Below are positions 28,509-54,603 of a stretch of DNA of 64,000 nt, piece after piece. Location: contig CAVNZM010000011.1 of the NCBI GenBank assembly GCA_963693365.1, positions 2,170,001-2,234,000 on the forward strand, given 5' to 3'. Origin of the DNA: Amoebidium appalachense. Its lineage: Eukaryota; Ichthyosporea. Made by a program: the position numbers and the translations under genes. Below the pieces are notes generated by a model. That model was not told the origin of the DNA. It did not search any database and saw only the letters and a program-made list of their open reading frames with translations. Within the stretch, counting starts at the first letter, position 1. Each line of letters opens with the position of its first letter.

Positions 28509-28988
28509 TGTAAACAGTTGGACTAGTTAGGATAAGGCAGAGTACAACTGAATCAAAATAAAGACAGAGAACGGGTAGAAAGGCACACGCGGCCAGGTTG
28601 CTTTTACTATGGGCCGACTCAGTCTGTCTCAGACTTCACTGATGTGATCCCCGTACTGGGACGGCTTACTTATATAGCCCCCAGGTTTCGGATCAAGGCC
28701 CAGGATTGGTTCATCCGCGGCCAGCGCGGGTGGCAACATGCCATTCGTGATTCTGGTGCGGTCCGAGCCAGTCAGACCTTTGTCCTATTTATGCAAACCT
28801 CTTATTGGTTCACTTCGTTTATGTGGTATGCAGCGGAAGAACCATATATGGTTCAATTCTTAGGTCAGAGTGAGTCCTATTGGTGCGGACATAATATTTA
28901 TGTGATATTCATGACAAAGCACGAATCGTGTGCTAGTAGATCACATTCTTTAGTAAACATGTACAGTTCATGTGTACAGTTGTTTACA
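28509..28988 (-). repeat. 5' LTR, 480 bp
   Basis: The partner of 25448-25927, with promoter-like CTATATAAG on the minus strand. It is followed on its outer side by the target duplication ATGAC at 28989-28993. Confidence 0.95.
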
Positions 28989-29074
28989 ATGACAGCAAGA
29001 GCCTTGAAGTATGTATGTGTCTTATTTGTTTGTATTCGTGTCTGCTTTCCTTCTTTGTGCTCTTTCCCTTTTCT

Positions 29075-29142
<68 letters not shown>

Positions 29143-30514
29143 TATCTCTCTCTCCCTTGTTTCTGTGAGCACAGATATCTGTAGATCTGTGCACACCTGG
29201 GCTCTCTTGCCTGATAAGAACTTATTGTATTTTATTTCTGTTTGCTCTCCTCTGTTTATCTGAGAGGTAGCGTAATTGGCTAGCTACATTCGTTGTCTTT
29301 CTTTTATTTTAAAAATGGCTTAGTTTTGTTCTCAATAGGATGACTCGCCAATAGTCGCGAGCGAGTACATCTGTAGATCGTGTTGTGCATTCCTGTCTAT
29401 TAATATATGTGTTGTGATTGGACAATCGATACATATGGAATTCGGTTTATTGCAATGTGTCTTCACTTTGAGAGTGTCGACTATTAGGAAATATATGTAT
29501 TTAACTATGATGAGTAAAGTTTATTCTGACGGATATAAATATATATGTGAGTTAATAGTGACTAGATGTATAATTACTTAATTTATTTAAGTAAGAGTTT
29601 CTAAACTTTAGTTAAGTCGGAAGTTGGAATGCGTATGCTCTGTCGGAATGTGTTTTTCTATCTTCTGATAGAACCGATTGGTTCTCCCTCTTTAGTTGTG
29701 ATAAGATGATAAGTCGCAAGTACAAAAAGAACCGAGAGCACAATAAAGGATCAGTTGTTGTTTGAAATCTTTCAATGTCTCGTGAACAACTAAGATTGCC
29801 CTCTCTTTATTGTGTTAGTCGTGTTTTACATGACACCTCTGTGCACTCTGCTCCCTTAGACCCGTATAAAACAACACGGCCGCAGTGGTGGCTGTTTCGG
29901 TCGGGTGTTGGGTGTGGTGATTTCGAGTTGTGCACGACCAGTGTTTTGCAGCCCACACCGCGCACGTGAAGCGCGTGCACAACAGAATCCTGCCCGGTAG
30001 GTTAGCACCTCTGGCTTTCTGATGTCTTCTCTGGTTTTATGGACGTGGCCCCAGATGGTGTTGTTGTAGAGTGGGAGAATGGTCTCGATGGTGATCGTTT
30101 TGCGTTTGCTGTTGAGTGCAGTGTTCATGTTGTCGAACAGCTGTGTTCCTGTTCCGTCCCTCCCTTCTTCCGTCCCTGGCTCTCTCAACATCCCCCCCCC
30201 CCCTCCCCCCCCCCCTCCCCCCCCCCCCCCCCCCTCCCCCCCCCCCCCCCCCCCCTTTTTTTTTCTCTCCTGATTTTTTTGTTCCCCAGGGCCGTGACCA
30301 TGTCATGACACCACTATCCCAATGGCATGATTTAAGGTGAATCACCAAATCAACCTATATCTGTTCTGTCTCTATTCTTTGTAATGCTGTATGAATCGTG
30401 TGTGTGTGATGTATCTCTTGTGTTTCACCGTGGCAGGCAGTGGGTGGGTGGATGAGTAGGGTAGGGTGGGGGCGTGGGGGAACCGTTGGGGGGTGGGAGT
30501 GGGGGGCGGAGTAT

Positions 30515-30560
<46 letters not shown>

Positions 30561-31473
30561 CCGGGAGGGGAGGTACCCACCTATGCTGTCCCAACGTTGT
30601 AGTTCCCACCGTTGTACTGTCGGATTGTGCCAAAAGCACCCGCAAGGGGGTCGGTTTGAAGACTCTCTGGTGAGCACAAAGTTGAGCTTCTCGCCGCTCA
30701 CCCCACTGTCCAGGAGATAGCGGGATTTGGCGGGATTTGGATGCCAAGAGCACAATGGAATGCGATTTTATGACGTAATCTATCCAGGCCGTCGTTTTTT
30801 CAGAGGGCCGTGACACAATCCGCTCAGTCACGATCCGCTCAGCCACAAACACAACTATAAAAGACGAACCGACAGGCATGTTGCCTTCGGTTCTATCCAC
30901 ATCCTTATTCCGTGCTCTGAGAACCAAACACAACCAAGCTTTCTCTTCTTCTCTATCCTCCTTTCCACTCTCCAACGATCACAATATCACAAACTAAATT
31001 TTATTAAAAAAAAATTTAAAAGAAAACCACTGGGCTCGGGCCTCGGGCCCCAAAAGCCGCGACTCCACTCCTGGGTCACGGTAGGCACGGCCGTCTTTTT
31101 TTCGGTTTTTTTCAGAGGGCCGTGCGGTAGGTCGAGGGCGGCTCCAGCTCGGAAAAGGTCAGTAAGAAAAAGGAAGTTTAAAAAAAAAAACCCTGCAGAC
31201 AGAAAATTCCTGAGGCGACACCCTTTGTACACACGTTTCTCTTTCACCACGGCCACTTCAAGAAGACGACGTTTACTGACTCTCTCTGCTTACCCATAAT
31301 ATGTAATAGGGGTGTCATATACTACGATGGCGCTCATTGTTGCCTAGCATGTACATATGTCACTGGCTGCATATGATTGGCTGCGCTGGAAAACGCAGTA
31401 TAGGCCGTCGAATGTGGCTGGGCCTCCGGCAGTGTCCACGCAATAAAAAGTGTGTAAACCCCTGTAGTCCGGA
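28989..31473. other. Old repeat DNA and possible gene fragments
   Basis: Continues the sequence interrupted by the LTR element. Includes (CT)n then a C run of about 39 (29083-29141), the LTR-like relic 29020-29890, C runs at 30191-30255 and a G run at 30518-30560. Two minus-strand stretches look protein-like without a match: 30165-29995 (GTQLFDNMNTALNSKRKTI) and 30750-30570 (SRYLLDSGVSGEKLNFVLTR). Their splice links are unclear. A TATA-like ACTATAAAAG lies at about 30855-30864 on the plus strand. Confidence 0.4.
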
Positions 31474-31496
31474 TGATTCACATTCAATGTGAATCA
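31474..31496. repeat. 23-bp palindrome, copy 1
   Basis: Perfect inverted arms TGATTCACATT / AATGTGAATCA around one central base (C). The same palindrome occurs at 34414-34436 and 34478-34500 with a different central base each time. Confidence 0.95.
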
Positions 31497-31665
31497 AATT
31501 TGTGGCGCTTCTCAATTTTTACCCTGTGGTCAAAAAATACATGTTACTTAATCAAAAACTTAGTTTTGGTAGTCAAAAAAACGCCCATATAATTTTTTTT
31601 GGGTGTTTATGTCTATATTTTTCATGTTACTTAGAGACATTCGAGAGGTGGTGCGAGCTCCAAAC

Positions 31666-31697
31666 AATGTGAATCAATCTGAAAACAATGTGAATCA
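31666..31697. repeat. Two half-site copies of the palindrome arm
   Basis: AATGTGAATCA at 31666-31676 and again at 31687-31697, spaced 21 nt start to start, about two helical turns. Confidence 0.8.
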
Positions 31698-31864
31698 ATT
31701 CGCGACTTCGAGTCGCGTCGCGACTCACATGATCGCGGCCGCGCCAGCCGGGGGGGCCACGTGATCCGACATATCATACTAATTAGTGACTAAGTGACAC
31801 GTGCAGCGTGCGAGGGCTTTTAATGCCGGCATGTCATAGTGCCTGCCAAATGAATAGCGTGTGT

Positions 31865-32029
31865 CTGTAGGTGTGTGTGTGCGCGCATGTGTGTGAGTGG
31901 GTGGGTGGGTGGGTGCCGGGTGGGTGTATGTATCTGTGTGTGTGTGTGTGTGTGTGTGTGTGGCGGTGTGCACATGTATGTGTGTACGGTGTGTGTGCGC
32001 GCGCGCGCGCACGCGCGCGTGTGTGTGTC

Positions 32030-32093
<64 letters not shown>

Positions 32094-32255
32094 CGGAGAA
32101 CGTGTGTGTTAGTGTGTGTGTGTGTGCGACTATGATATGTGTCATTATGGTGAACATTGTGTGTGGCACTGTGTGTGTGTGTGTGTGTGTACATGTGTGC
32201 ATGTGTGTGCACCGGTGTGTGTGTGTGTGTGTACATGTGTGCATGTGTGTGCACC

Positions 32256-32306
<51 letters not shown>

Positions 32307-32364
32307 ACATGTGTGTGTGTGTGTATGTCATGTGTGTGTGTTTGTGTGTGCAACGGTGTGTGTG

Positions 32365-32407
<43 letters not shown>

Positions 32408-32585
32408 GTGCGTGTGTGTGTATGTGTGTGTGTATGTGTGTGAATGTGTGTGCACGGCCGGTGTGTGTGTGTGTACAAGTATGTGTGTGTGTGCCTGTGT
32501 GTGTGTGTTTGCGTGCGTGTGTGTGTTTGCGTGCGCGCGCGCGCGTGTGTGTGTGTGTGTGCTGTGTGTGTGTGTGTGTACATGC

Positions 32586-32632
<47 letters not shown>

Positions 32633-32690
32633 ATGTGTGTGTGTGTAACAGTGTGTTGTTTGTGTGTGTGTGTTCGGTGGTTACTGTCAC
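31865..32690. repeat. Compound (GT)n array
   Basis: About 800 bp of (GT)n with CG-rich and TACATG interruptions. It includes a duplicated block around 32185-32255. It generates Cys-Val and Thr-His frames on both strands. Confidence 0.95.
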
Positions 32691-33313
32691 GGTTGGGTGA
32701 TGGCAGTAGCACGTGTGTGTGGTCAGGCGGATGTTGTTGTTGTTATCAGAGAAAGGGAGTGAGGAGTGTTACAAGGAGGAGGGGAGGGGGGGGGGGGGGG
32801 GGGGGGGGAGGGGGGGGGGGCAAACGTATGCACATACTCAGCCAGGCGAGCTGCATGTTTTGCTGGTTCTTTCCCGTGTATCATAGTGAACAAGTGTCCA
32901 AATTTGTAGATTGCCATAATAAATGGTCGGACATGCAGGTTTGCGTACACTTGCAATTTCACGTTCAAAAAAATTTTTTATTCAATAATACAGTAACTCA
33001 GCTTGAAGCTCCTTCTAAATGTCTAAACAAAGTTTTACATAGTGTTCCGAAAAATAACTGTGATACTGGTACACTCTGGTCTTAGCAACACAAGAATATA
33101 TTTACAGTAGTAGAAGACCACGAATTTGAACTATTAAGTGTCTTACACTTGAAATTACAACAGTCCCTCTAACGGTTAACTTGGGTATCATAGGCAATCC
33201 CCCCCCCCCCCCCCCCGAGCCCTCCCCTCTCCCCCCCCCCCCCCCCCCCACCACCACCACCGCCACCATCATACACCACCACCACACACGCACACACACA
33301 CACACACACAGGG

Positions 33314-33350
<37 letters not shown>

Positions 33351-33535
33351 GGCACACACACACACGCACACACACACACACACACAGCCAAAAAAAAAAG
33401 GGGGGGGGGGGGAGGGGGGGGGGGAGGGGGGGGGAGGTGAAGGGAAAAACACAAGAAGAACTCTCTGGCAACATCAAAGCCTGCAAGTGACGTGACTCTA
33501 ACTTAACCAATCATTTCACACTGCGACCACCGTGT

Positions 33536-33874
33536 CTACTGAGGCTCGTAATCTGCCCAGTATTCAGGTGTTTTGATATCCTTGTTCGTGTGCCATATAT
33601 CGAAGCAGGATTTAACGTTTGGATTACTGGACTTGCGCCTGAACGTGTCTAGGAGCCTGTTTTCAATAACGTCTGCTTCGAGTGTTATGTCTACTTGCTT
33701 GGGGTCAAAAATACGCCATTTCCCTGAGAGAGCGGTATCCTCTGTAGCCTCGCTGTCTTCTGTATCACTCTGTGTGCTATCGTCGGAAAAAATATTGTCA
33801 AAGAAATCCGAGTCAAGTGCCCCTGCTTCGAACCCCACACCACTGCCATCACCAAGTTCCATGCCCCCGTCCAT
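33536..33874 (-). CDS. Small acidic hypothetical protein
   Basis: Not recognised. ATG at 33874 to TAG at 33536 gives 112 codons of normal complexity, in clear contrast to the repeats around it. The N-terminal half is very acidic and Ser/Asp-rich (SDFFDNIFSDDSTQSDTEDS). The C-terminal half is mixed, with KWRIFDPKQVDITLEADVIE and ending KTPEYWADYEPQ. The frame stays open upstream of the ATG for 15 codons, so a preceding exon is possible. It lies between palindromes at 31474 and 34414. A second minus-strand frame, 34131-34350 (MINACNRLIDVSVLPCNML), lies just upstream and contains a consensus donor GTAAGT. I could not connect them in phase. Confidence 0.45.
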   Translation of the reverse strand: MDGGMELGDGSGVGFEAGALDSDFFDNIFSDDSTQSDTEDSEATEDTALSGKWRIFDPKQVDITLEADVIENRLLDTFRRKSSNPNVKSCFDIWHTNKDIKTPEYWADYEPQ

Positions 33875-34413
33875 TCTTTGTGTGCATTGTAAGAGACACC
33901 AACTACTGGTATATATCAAGGAGAAGTGACATTATAACGGTGCAATTCAATCACGGGTATGGGAAGATGATCTACGTGCAGCTCTTTCAAGGGGCCACGG
34001 TGCGTTGCTTTGTTTACAAGAGCCAAAAAAGGCTACGTCTAAACACCATATATGGGTTTCCTTTGTGTAACAACCAATGGTTTTCAGCCTTCGAGGGGTG
34101 TAAAGCATTGAAACTGGTCGACCTTCATCTTTAATCAGTAGATGAAACGCTGTTCAGAAGCTCATTATGAGGTAACATATTGCAAGGCAGCACACTTACA
34201 TCAATCAGTCGATTGCAAGCATTGATCATTCTATGGGTTGTCGATATCCAACTTTGTGTGCCAGCACGCCCTCGCTGCGCCGCAAAGTCCATATACAACC
34301 CATACCCAGCCGCGGGGCTTTGAAAACTATATATGTTTACTTCGCTCTTGCAAAGTTTCGACCCCACCGGGTCATTTATACGGGAAAAAACTCTGTTTTT
34401 TGAAGGGGGGTTT

Positions 34414-34500
34414 TGATTCACATTTAATGTGAATCACCCTAATTGACCGATTTTCCAAAATTCCCGGGATACAAGATTGATTCACATTGAATGTGAATCA
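34414..34500. repeat. 23-bp palindromes, copies 2 and 3
   Basis: Palindromes at 34414-34436 (centre T) and 34478-34500 (centre G, arms extended by one base), 64 bp apart. The arm sequences are the same as at 31474-31496. Confidence 0.95.
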
Positions 34501-34785
34501 AATTACATTGGGGGTGACTCTCCTGAATCTACATGCATCTACATACCCTGGTATTCAATTTCGTTGCCGTGACTGTGCCAATCGAAATCGACAGTATCTT
34601 CAGTCACTCACAGTTGTAACAGGCAACAGAAATCATGGGATGTCTCTGCAGGGTTCGATTTTTGTTTTCGAAATATTGGGAAGGTCACACCGCCCTTTCG
34701 GAATCGCCCAAAAAACTTTCGGAAAATGGGCCCATGGGCCTGGTGGCCGCCCCGGCCCGAGGCCCTCCCCCGGGGGCGGGGCGGG

Positions 34786-35250
<465 letters not shown>

Positions 35251-35765
35251 TGCGTGCGTGTGTGCGTGTGTGCGTGTGTTTGGGACGGGGGGGGAGGGGG
35301 TGGGGGGGAGGAGAAGGGAGAGAGAGCGATATATATGGGAAACTTTCGGCCTTTCCCCCGGCACGGCCTGCACTGCAATACTTTTGGGGGGGGGGGATGT
35401 GCTGTTTATTAACGACGCATTCCCGATTCCCGTGCTTCGCAGCCCGAATTTTTTTGCGGTTTTGGATATTTTCGCACTAAATATCGATGATTTTGGGACG
35501 TTTGGACCATGATCATGAATGAAGGACAAAGAGGAGGAACGCCCACAGTGTACGTATACTGCCCCCTAGCTAGGCCTCTCCCCAATCCCCTGGATGATTC
35601 CGGAACGGTTTTTCGGAAAATCGAACTCTGGATGCCTCAGACACTGTGTGCGGCCCAGTACGGCCCCCGGTATACGTATGTAAAGGCCAGAGTATACACG
35701 CTGCGTATGTGAAACGCTCCGCTCTCCCTCTCTTCGGCTCCCTTCGGCTCACAAAAAACACCACC

Positions 35766-36286
35766 ATGATATCCACAAGTGACTTCACAGCCTTTTTTTT
35801 GCGTCCTCACTCCACCCAGACCCCCACTCCTCAGGCAGTGGCAGCGATGACTGCACTGATGCACCCAACTTGGCGTAGTGGCAGCATACAACTACACCCT
35901 TATTTACGCCCACCGAACAAACTTGCACAAGCAATAGGGGAACAGAAAGGACAGGCACAATCACGGAACGAGAAAAAGCAAAAACCCGCACACGACCCAC
36001 CCGTGTCCGTCCGTTTGAGGCTGCAACAAGAAAAGCAGCTGAGACTTCCTAAGGTGGAAGCAACAGATGCGCAGAACGGTGCCCCTCCCCCCCCCCCCCC
36101 CCCCCCCCCCCCCCACCCACTCACCCACCCTCCCCCCCCCCCCCCTCCCCGCCCCCCCACCCACCCACCCACCCTCCCCCCCCCCCTCCCCCCCACTTCT
36201 TCCCGTTCTCCTCTCCCCTCCCCCCCCCCTCCCCCGCCCACCCCACCCCACCCCCTCCCACCCCCAACCCGCCCCCCTCCCCCTCC

Positions 36287-36376
<90 letters not shown>

Positions 36377-36601
36377 CCCCCCCCCCCCCCCCCCCCCCCC
36401 TCCTCTCCCCCCTCCCCCCCCTTCTATGTGTGTGTACCGGGACGAGAGGTGTTGCGGGACCTGTGGGAGGGGAGAGAGGAGAAGAGAATGAACCGCACGA
36501 GAGGAGTGTTATGTGGGGAGGTGCTGGAAGGAAGTGCAGGCGCACAGTGTGATGGAGAGGAGGGATGGTATGGAGCAGGGGGGAGGGGGGGGGTAGCAGC
36601 G

Positions 36602-36684
<83 letters not shown>

Positions 36685-37068
36685 AAAAAGAGAGGACGGA
36701 GGGGGAGGGGGAGAGAGCGAGAGGGGGTGGATGGATGGGTGGCTGGGTAAGAGGGTGAGAAGGGGAGAGAGAGAGGGGGGGGGGGGGGGGGAGGGGGGGG
36801 GGGGGGGAGGGAGAGGTAGGTGGGGAGGGAGAGAGGGGGAGAGAGAAAGAGAGAACACTGCACACACACACACACAGAGGGAGGGAAGGAAGAAGAAGGG
36901 GAGGGGAAGGGTCGGGGGGTGGGGGGGTGGGTGGAGGGGGCGAAGAGAGTTTAGGGGGGAGGAGAGGAGAGAGAGAGAGAGGAAGGGAGGAGGGGGTGGA
37001 GAGAGAGATGGAGGGAGAGTGTGGGTGGGTGGGAAGAGGCGGGGGGAGGGGGGGGGGGGGGGGGGGGG

Positions 37069-37099
<31 letters not shown>

Positions 37100-37650
37100 A
37101 ACGGGGCGAGGGACGGAAGGAAGGGGACGGGAGGGAGGGGTTGGGGGGGGAGGGGGAGAAGAAGGGAGAGAACGAGGGAGGGAGGGAGGGAGGGGGAGGG
37201 GGAGAAGGAGAGAGTGGCAGAGAGACCCAGAAGCTAGATATATTCATATACATATGAGTTCACATGTGGCACAATTGCTTACATGTCCATAATGCTTATG
37301 CACACAGTCTTACGCTTCCCCACACCCGCACAAACGTCCTTACACAACCTCACATATACAAATCAAATACAGAAATTGCCTCCAAAGCATCTGCCCTCGG
37401 TGGCCCGACCCTTTTGTCAGACATTCCAATTTTGGCCGGCATGCTTCCAACTATCGGTCAGCACTTTGCAAAAACAACCCATGTTCAGGCATCAACAGAA
37501 GCCCGTCCACCCACTGTTGATGCAGGCACGCTGTATGCCTGTGTGCGGCAGTTACCTTCGCTGCTGCCAAAACCCAGTGATCAGTGCGTTGCTTGGCCAG
37601 TGGGCGCCGTAGCACCTTTGCTCGCACGCCTTACAAAAGGTTAACCCTCC

Positions 37651-37681
<31 letters not shown>

Positions 37682-37838
37682 ACACACCCCCACCCCCCAC
37701 CCCCTCCCCCTTTGTTCTGTGTATTTTCTTGCTGGGTTTGAGTCTGGTTTTGGATCAACACATCATATAGGTATCCTTTCTGTTGGTTATTTGTTTTGCA
37801 GTGTATTGACCCTTCTATCTTGGCCTTACGTATGTTGA

Positions 37839-37872
<34 letters not shown>

Positions 37873-38267
37873 CCCCCTTTCAAAATCTACACACCAATTT
37901 TTTACTCGCCGCCTGTCTTCCCTTACCCTTTTTCATTTGGGGCCCCCCTCCTCTAACCTGCCCCACCTTTCCGGACATAGGCCCCCCTGAGGATGGGCTT
38001 CGTTATCGTTGCCTGCTCTGTGCATTTGCTTTTCCTCGTCAATATATCTACTGCTTACTGTCCCCCGTGTTTCTTTGTAATCATGTCACTTACCCCTCCC
38101 CCCCCCCCCCCCCCCCCCCCCCCCACCCCCCTCCCCCCCTCCCCCCACCCCACCCACCGAGCCCCCCCCCCCCCCTCCCCCCCTCCCCCCCTTCCCTCTC
38201 CCCTTGTAAACCCTTCTCTTGCTTTCTCACTCCCCTCCCCGCCCCCTCCCCGCCCCTCCCCGCCCCC

Positions 38268-38302
<35 letters not shown>

Positions 38303-38787
38303 ACAAACAAACAAAAAAAAAATAAATAAATAAAAGATACCATTTTTCTCAAACCCCTTCCCCTGCCTCCCCCCCCCCCCCCCCCCCCCTTTTTTTTTCG
38401 CGCCTTTGCTTTTTATATACAGGAGGTGACACGGTGCTACATGTTGAGCCCACCTCTCTCCTACCATGTTGCTGGCCCACTGGGCCCCAACCACCCACAC
38501 CCACCACCATACACCTGCCAACCCTCTCGGAAGCAGCGGGTGTGATTGGGAGAGAGGGCAAAGGAAAAGAAAAGTGTGTGGGTTTGGTGTGTGTTGGGTG
38601 GGGTGTGGGTGTTGGTTTGCCACCGGGTTTAAAGGTTGCTAGGGAGGGGGAGGGGTGTATAGTGGTGGTTGTAGATGGAGCAACGAGTAGAAGTAAGGGG
38701 GGATTGTGTGTGGAGGTGTATCGGGTGGGCAGGGATGGGTTGGCTGATCCGGTTACGTTTAGTCTGGAGGGTGATGGTATGGAGTAG
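35766..38787 (+). CDS. Unrecognised three-exon gene
   Basis: ATG at 35766 in good context (CACCATG). Exons 35766-36078, 37373-37639 and 38423-38787 join with consistent phase-1 introns into 314 residues ending at a TAG. Donors are AACG|GTGCCC and AAAAG|GTTAAC (weak). Acceptors are AAATACAG and ATATACAG. The N-terminal 104 residues are Gln/Lys-rich and polar (KLAQAIGEQKGQAQSRNEKK). Exon 2 is richer in hydrophobics (ALGGPTLLSDIPILAGMLP). Exon 3 is Gly/Val-rich (GEGCIVVVVDGATSRSKGG). No domain is recognised. An alternative uses a 28-nt exon at 37802-37829 with a strong TTTTGCAG acceptor and GTATGT donor, reached from a GTAGCA donor near 37607, which also keeps phase. A possible AATAAA is near 39306. 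Confidence 0.6.
36080..37200. repeat. Intron with inverted (CT)n and (GA)n blocks
   Basis: C-rich DNA, (CT)n at 36291-36374, then (GA)n at 36605-36681, then G-rich DNA. The (CT)n and (GA)n blocks, and the C- and G-rich flanks, are mutually complementary and could fold the intron into one large stem. Confidence 0.9.
37980..38094 (+). repeat. Diverged copy of intronic TGAGGATGGGCT repeat
   Basis: Begins CCCCCCTGAGGATGGGCT and runs to a poly-C tract, like the better-preserved copies in COX11 and the ARID gene. It lies in an intron of the 35766-38787 gene, in the sense direction. The interior is well diverged. Confidence 0.5.
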
Positions 38788-39498
38788 GTGGCGGGTGTAT
38801 TGATGGCGGTTTGTTGGGCACACGCACGTGCACATACTGTAAAGATAGCCAACGAAGGTATATTGCGCATAAGCGTAGAGATGTGTATGAAAGCCGACAC
38901 ACACACACTTATGCACGCGTGCCCGCCCGCGCGCGCACACACACACAAAACACACACACAAACACACACAAACATAGACCCAGACACAGGCGTGTGCACG
39001 CACACGTACACTCACGTGCAAGAAGGCAACATGCGCACAGATACATGCTCATGCCCACGTACACACGCAAAACCACACACGCACGCACACGCACATGCAC
39101 ACGCTCGCTCGCGCTCACACCTAGAGAGATGCATGTATGGTTTGCGCAGTTACCTCTAGAGCCTGGTGGTACTACATATAGCGAGCACTGCAATAACGGG
39201 AACAACAAATCGATGGATGAAGCTTGTAACTTCAGGTCTCGTACTTGTTGAATTGAGTTTGTGTATGATATCGATTCCGAATTAGTCAATGCAAATGGAT
39301 ATGAATGAATAAATTACGTACTCCAGGGATTCGGGCGCCTGTGCTCCAATTAATATACGCTTTCAATGCATGCGCAAATACCACCTATGGGTGCATGTGA
39401 CAAACACGGTGACCATGGCTACGGCGCCTGCTGCAATGATCATGTGCATGAATTAATGTGCAGATTCGTCTTGCTAAGCCCATTCCAATTAATACTGT

Positions 39499-39537
<39 letters not shown>

Positions 39538-39716
39538 TGGAGTACTGCACCACATGGCTACACACGCACGTAGACTCGCATATACACCGCGCACATGTGC
39601 ACACACACCGTGCGCAAGCACCCACACACCCACACAGGCACACACACACAAACATGTGCGCGCACATACACACACACATATATGCCCTGCCCCCCTCCCC
39701 CCCCCCCCCCCCCCCC

Positions 39717-39760
<44 letters not shown>

Positions 39761-39942
39761 CATGCACACACCGCAACACACACACACACATGCAGCTATC
39801 ATTGCACATAAAGCCAAGGGGAGCTTCCAACACCCGAATACAGTGCCACACACGAGAGTCATGCATATGCACACCATCTTCCAAGCCAGAGGTCTTGTGT
39901 CTTTTGCAACAAATTGAGAAATTGAGCTTAACCAACAGCGAA
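38788..39942. other. Spacer with CA-rich and C-rich tracts
   Basis: CA-rich DNA 38895-39120, a C run 39500-39536 and a CA/C-rich block 39590-39795. Short protein-like stretches near 39130-39250 occur on both strands, and I could not choose between them. No supported gene. Confidence 0.5.
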
Positions 39943-40181
39943 TCACTTGCAGTGATCTTCAGCCAATGAGAATTCTTTCTCGAATACTTGCTCCATCAAG
40001 GAGTCAGTTATGGATTTCGTTTCAATACAATGCCCATCATCATCTGCTAAACACATAGTTGCACCATTCAAGATTAACCAACCATGTTGCTCGAATATAC
40101 CTAAATTGGGCATAATGACACATACGATCTGGTTATTGTTCTCTACTATGCCTACCTCTACATTTGAAGGGGGATTTAGAA
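39943..40181 (-). CDS. Terminal exon of an unrecognised protein
   Basis: Minus-strand exon from an acceptor TGACTCCAG at 40182 to a TGA at 39943, 79 codons including the stop. It reads [20 protein letters not shown] and, near the end, [20 protein letters not shown]. Composition is ordinary and non-repetitive. A (GT)n array (transcript-sense CA) lies just upstream of the acceptor, as at other real acceptors here. It is downstream of the ARID gene on the same strand, but its entry phase does not fit a splice from the ARID last exon's GTGAGT near 40577. It belongs to another gene or is a relic. Confidence 0.4.
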
Positions 40182-40202
40182 CTGGAGTCAATGTGTGTCT
40201 GT

Positions 40203-40255
<53 letters not shown>

Positions 40256-40573
40256 CACGTGCGTACGTGCGCGCGTGTGTGTGTGCCCGCGCGCACGCGC
40301 ATGGCGCCTATGCCTCATTACGTGTACTTGTGGTGTGTATGTGTGTGTGTTCGTGTTTGTACATCTGACAGAAATACTCAGCAAGTTATTAAGTTACCGC
40401 GTGTTTGCATATGCTCTGTCACCATCACGCAGTGTGCATTCGAGCACCCATGTCTATGAACCTGCACTATCACATGCCTACCAAGCCTACCATGTATACC
40501 AGACATACCATGTATTCACTGTACGCACTTAACTATTTAACCATGATTACGCCACCACTTAACCCATTAACAC

Positions 40574-54417
<13,844 letters not shown>

Positions 54418-54572
54418 TTTCGCGGCCGGTGGCTCTTCGGCCAAATGTTGCTCTCTGCAAGGCGAGCCCATGTATCAGTTTCTGGTATCCTTCTACCCAT
54501 CAAAAAAAAAAAAAACTTGTCGGCCCGACGTTCTGCCAAACAGTCGCTCTACTACCATCCACCTAGTCAGTC

Positions 54573-54603
<31 letters not shown>

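Larger units (their letters stand above)
25448..28988 (-). mobile_element. Non-autonomous LTR retrotransposon, minus orientation
   Basis: A 3,541-bp element with two 480-bp LTRs that appear identical, bounded by TGTAAACA and TGTTTACA and flanked by the 5-bp duplication ATGAC. Orientation is minus. Reading from 28988, a TATA box (CTATATAAG) lies inside the LTR, a primer-binding site TTGGCGACCGCGCAGTTC abuts the 5' LTR, and a polypurine tract AAGGGGGGGAG abuts the 3' LTR. The 2.58-kb interior has no gag, protease, RT, RNase H or integrase frame. Its frames are all under about 130 codons, and it is rich in ACGAA-type words on the minus strand. It must have been mobilised by proteins from another element. 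Identical LTRs imply recent insertion. Confidence 0.92.
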
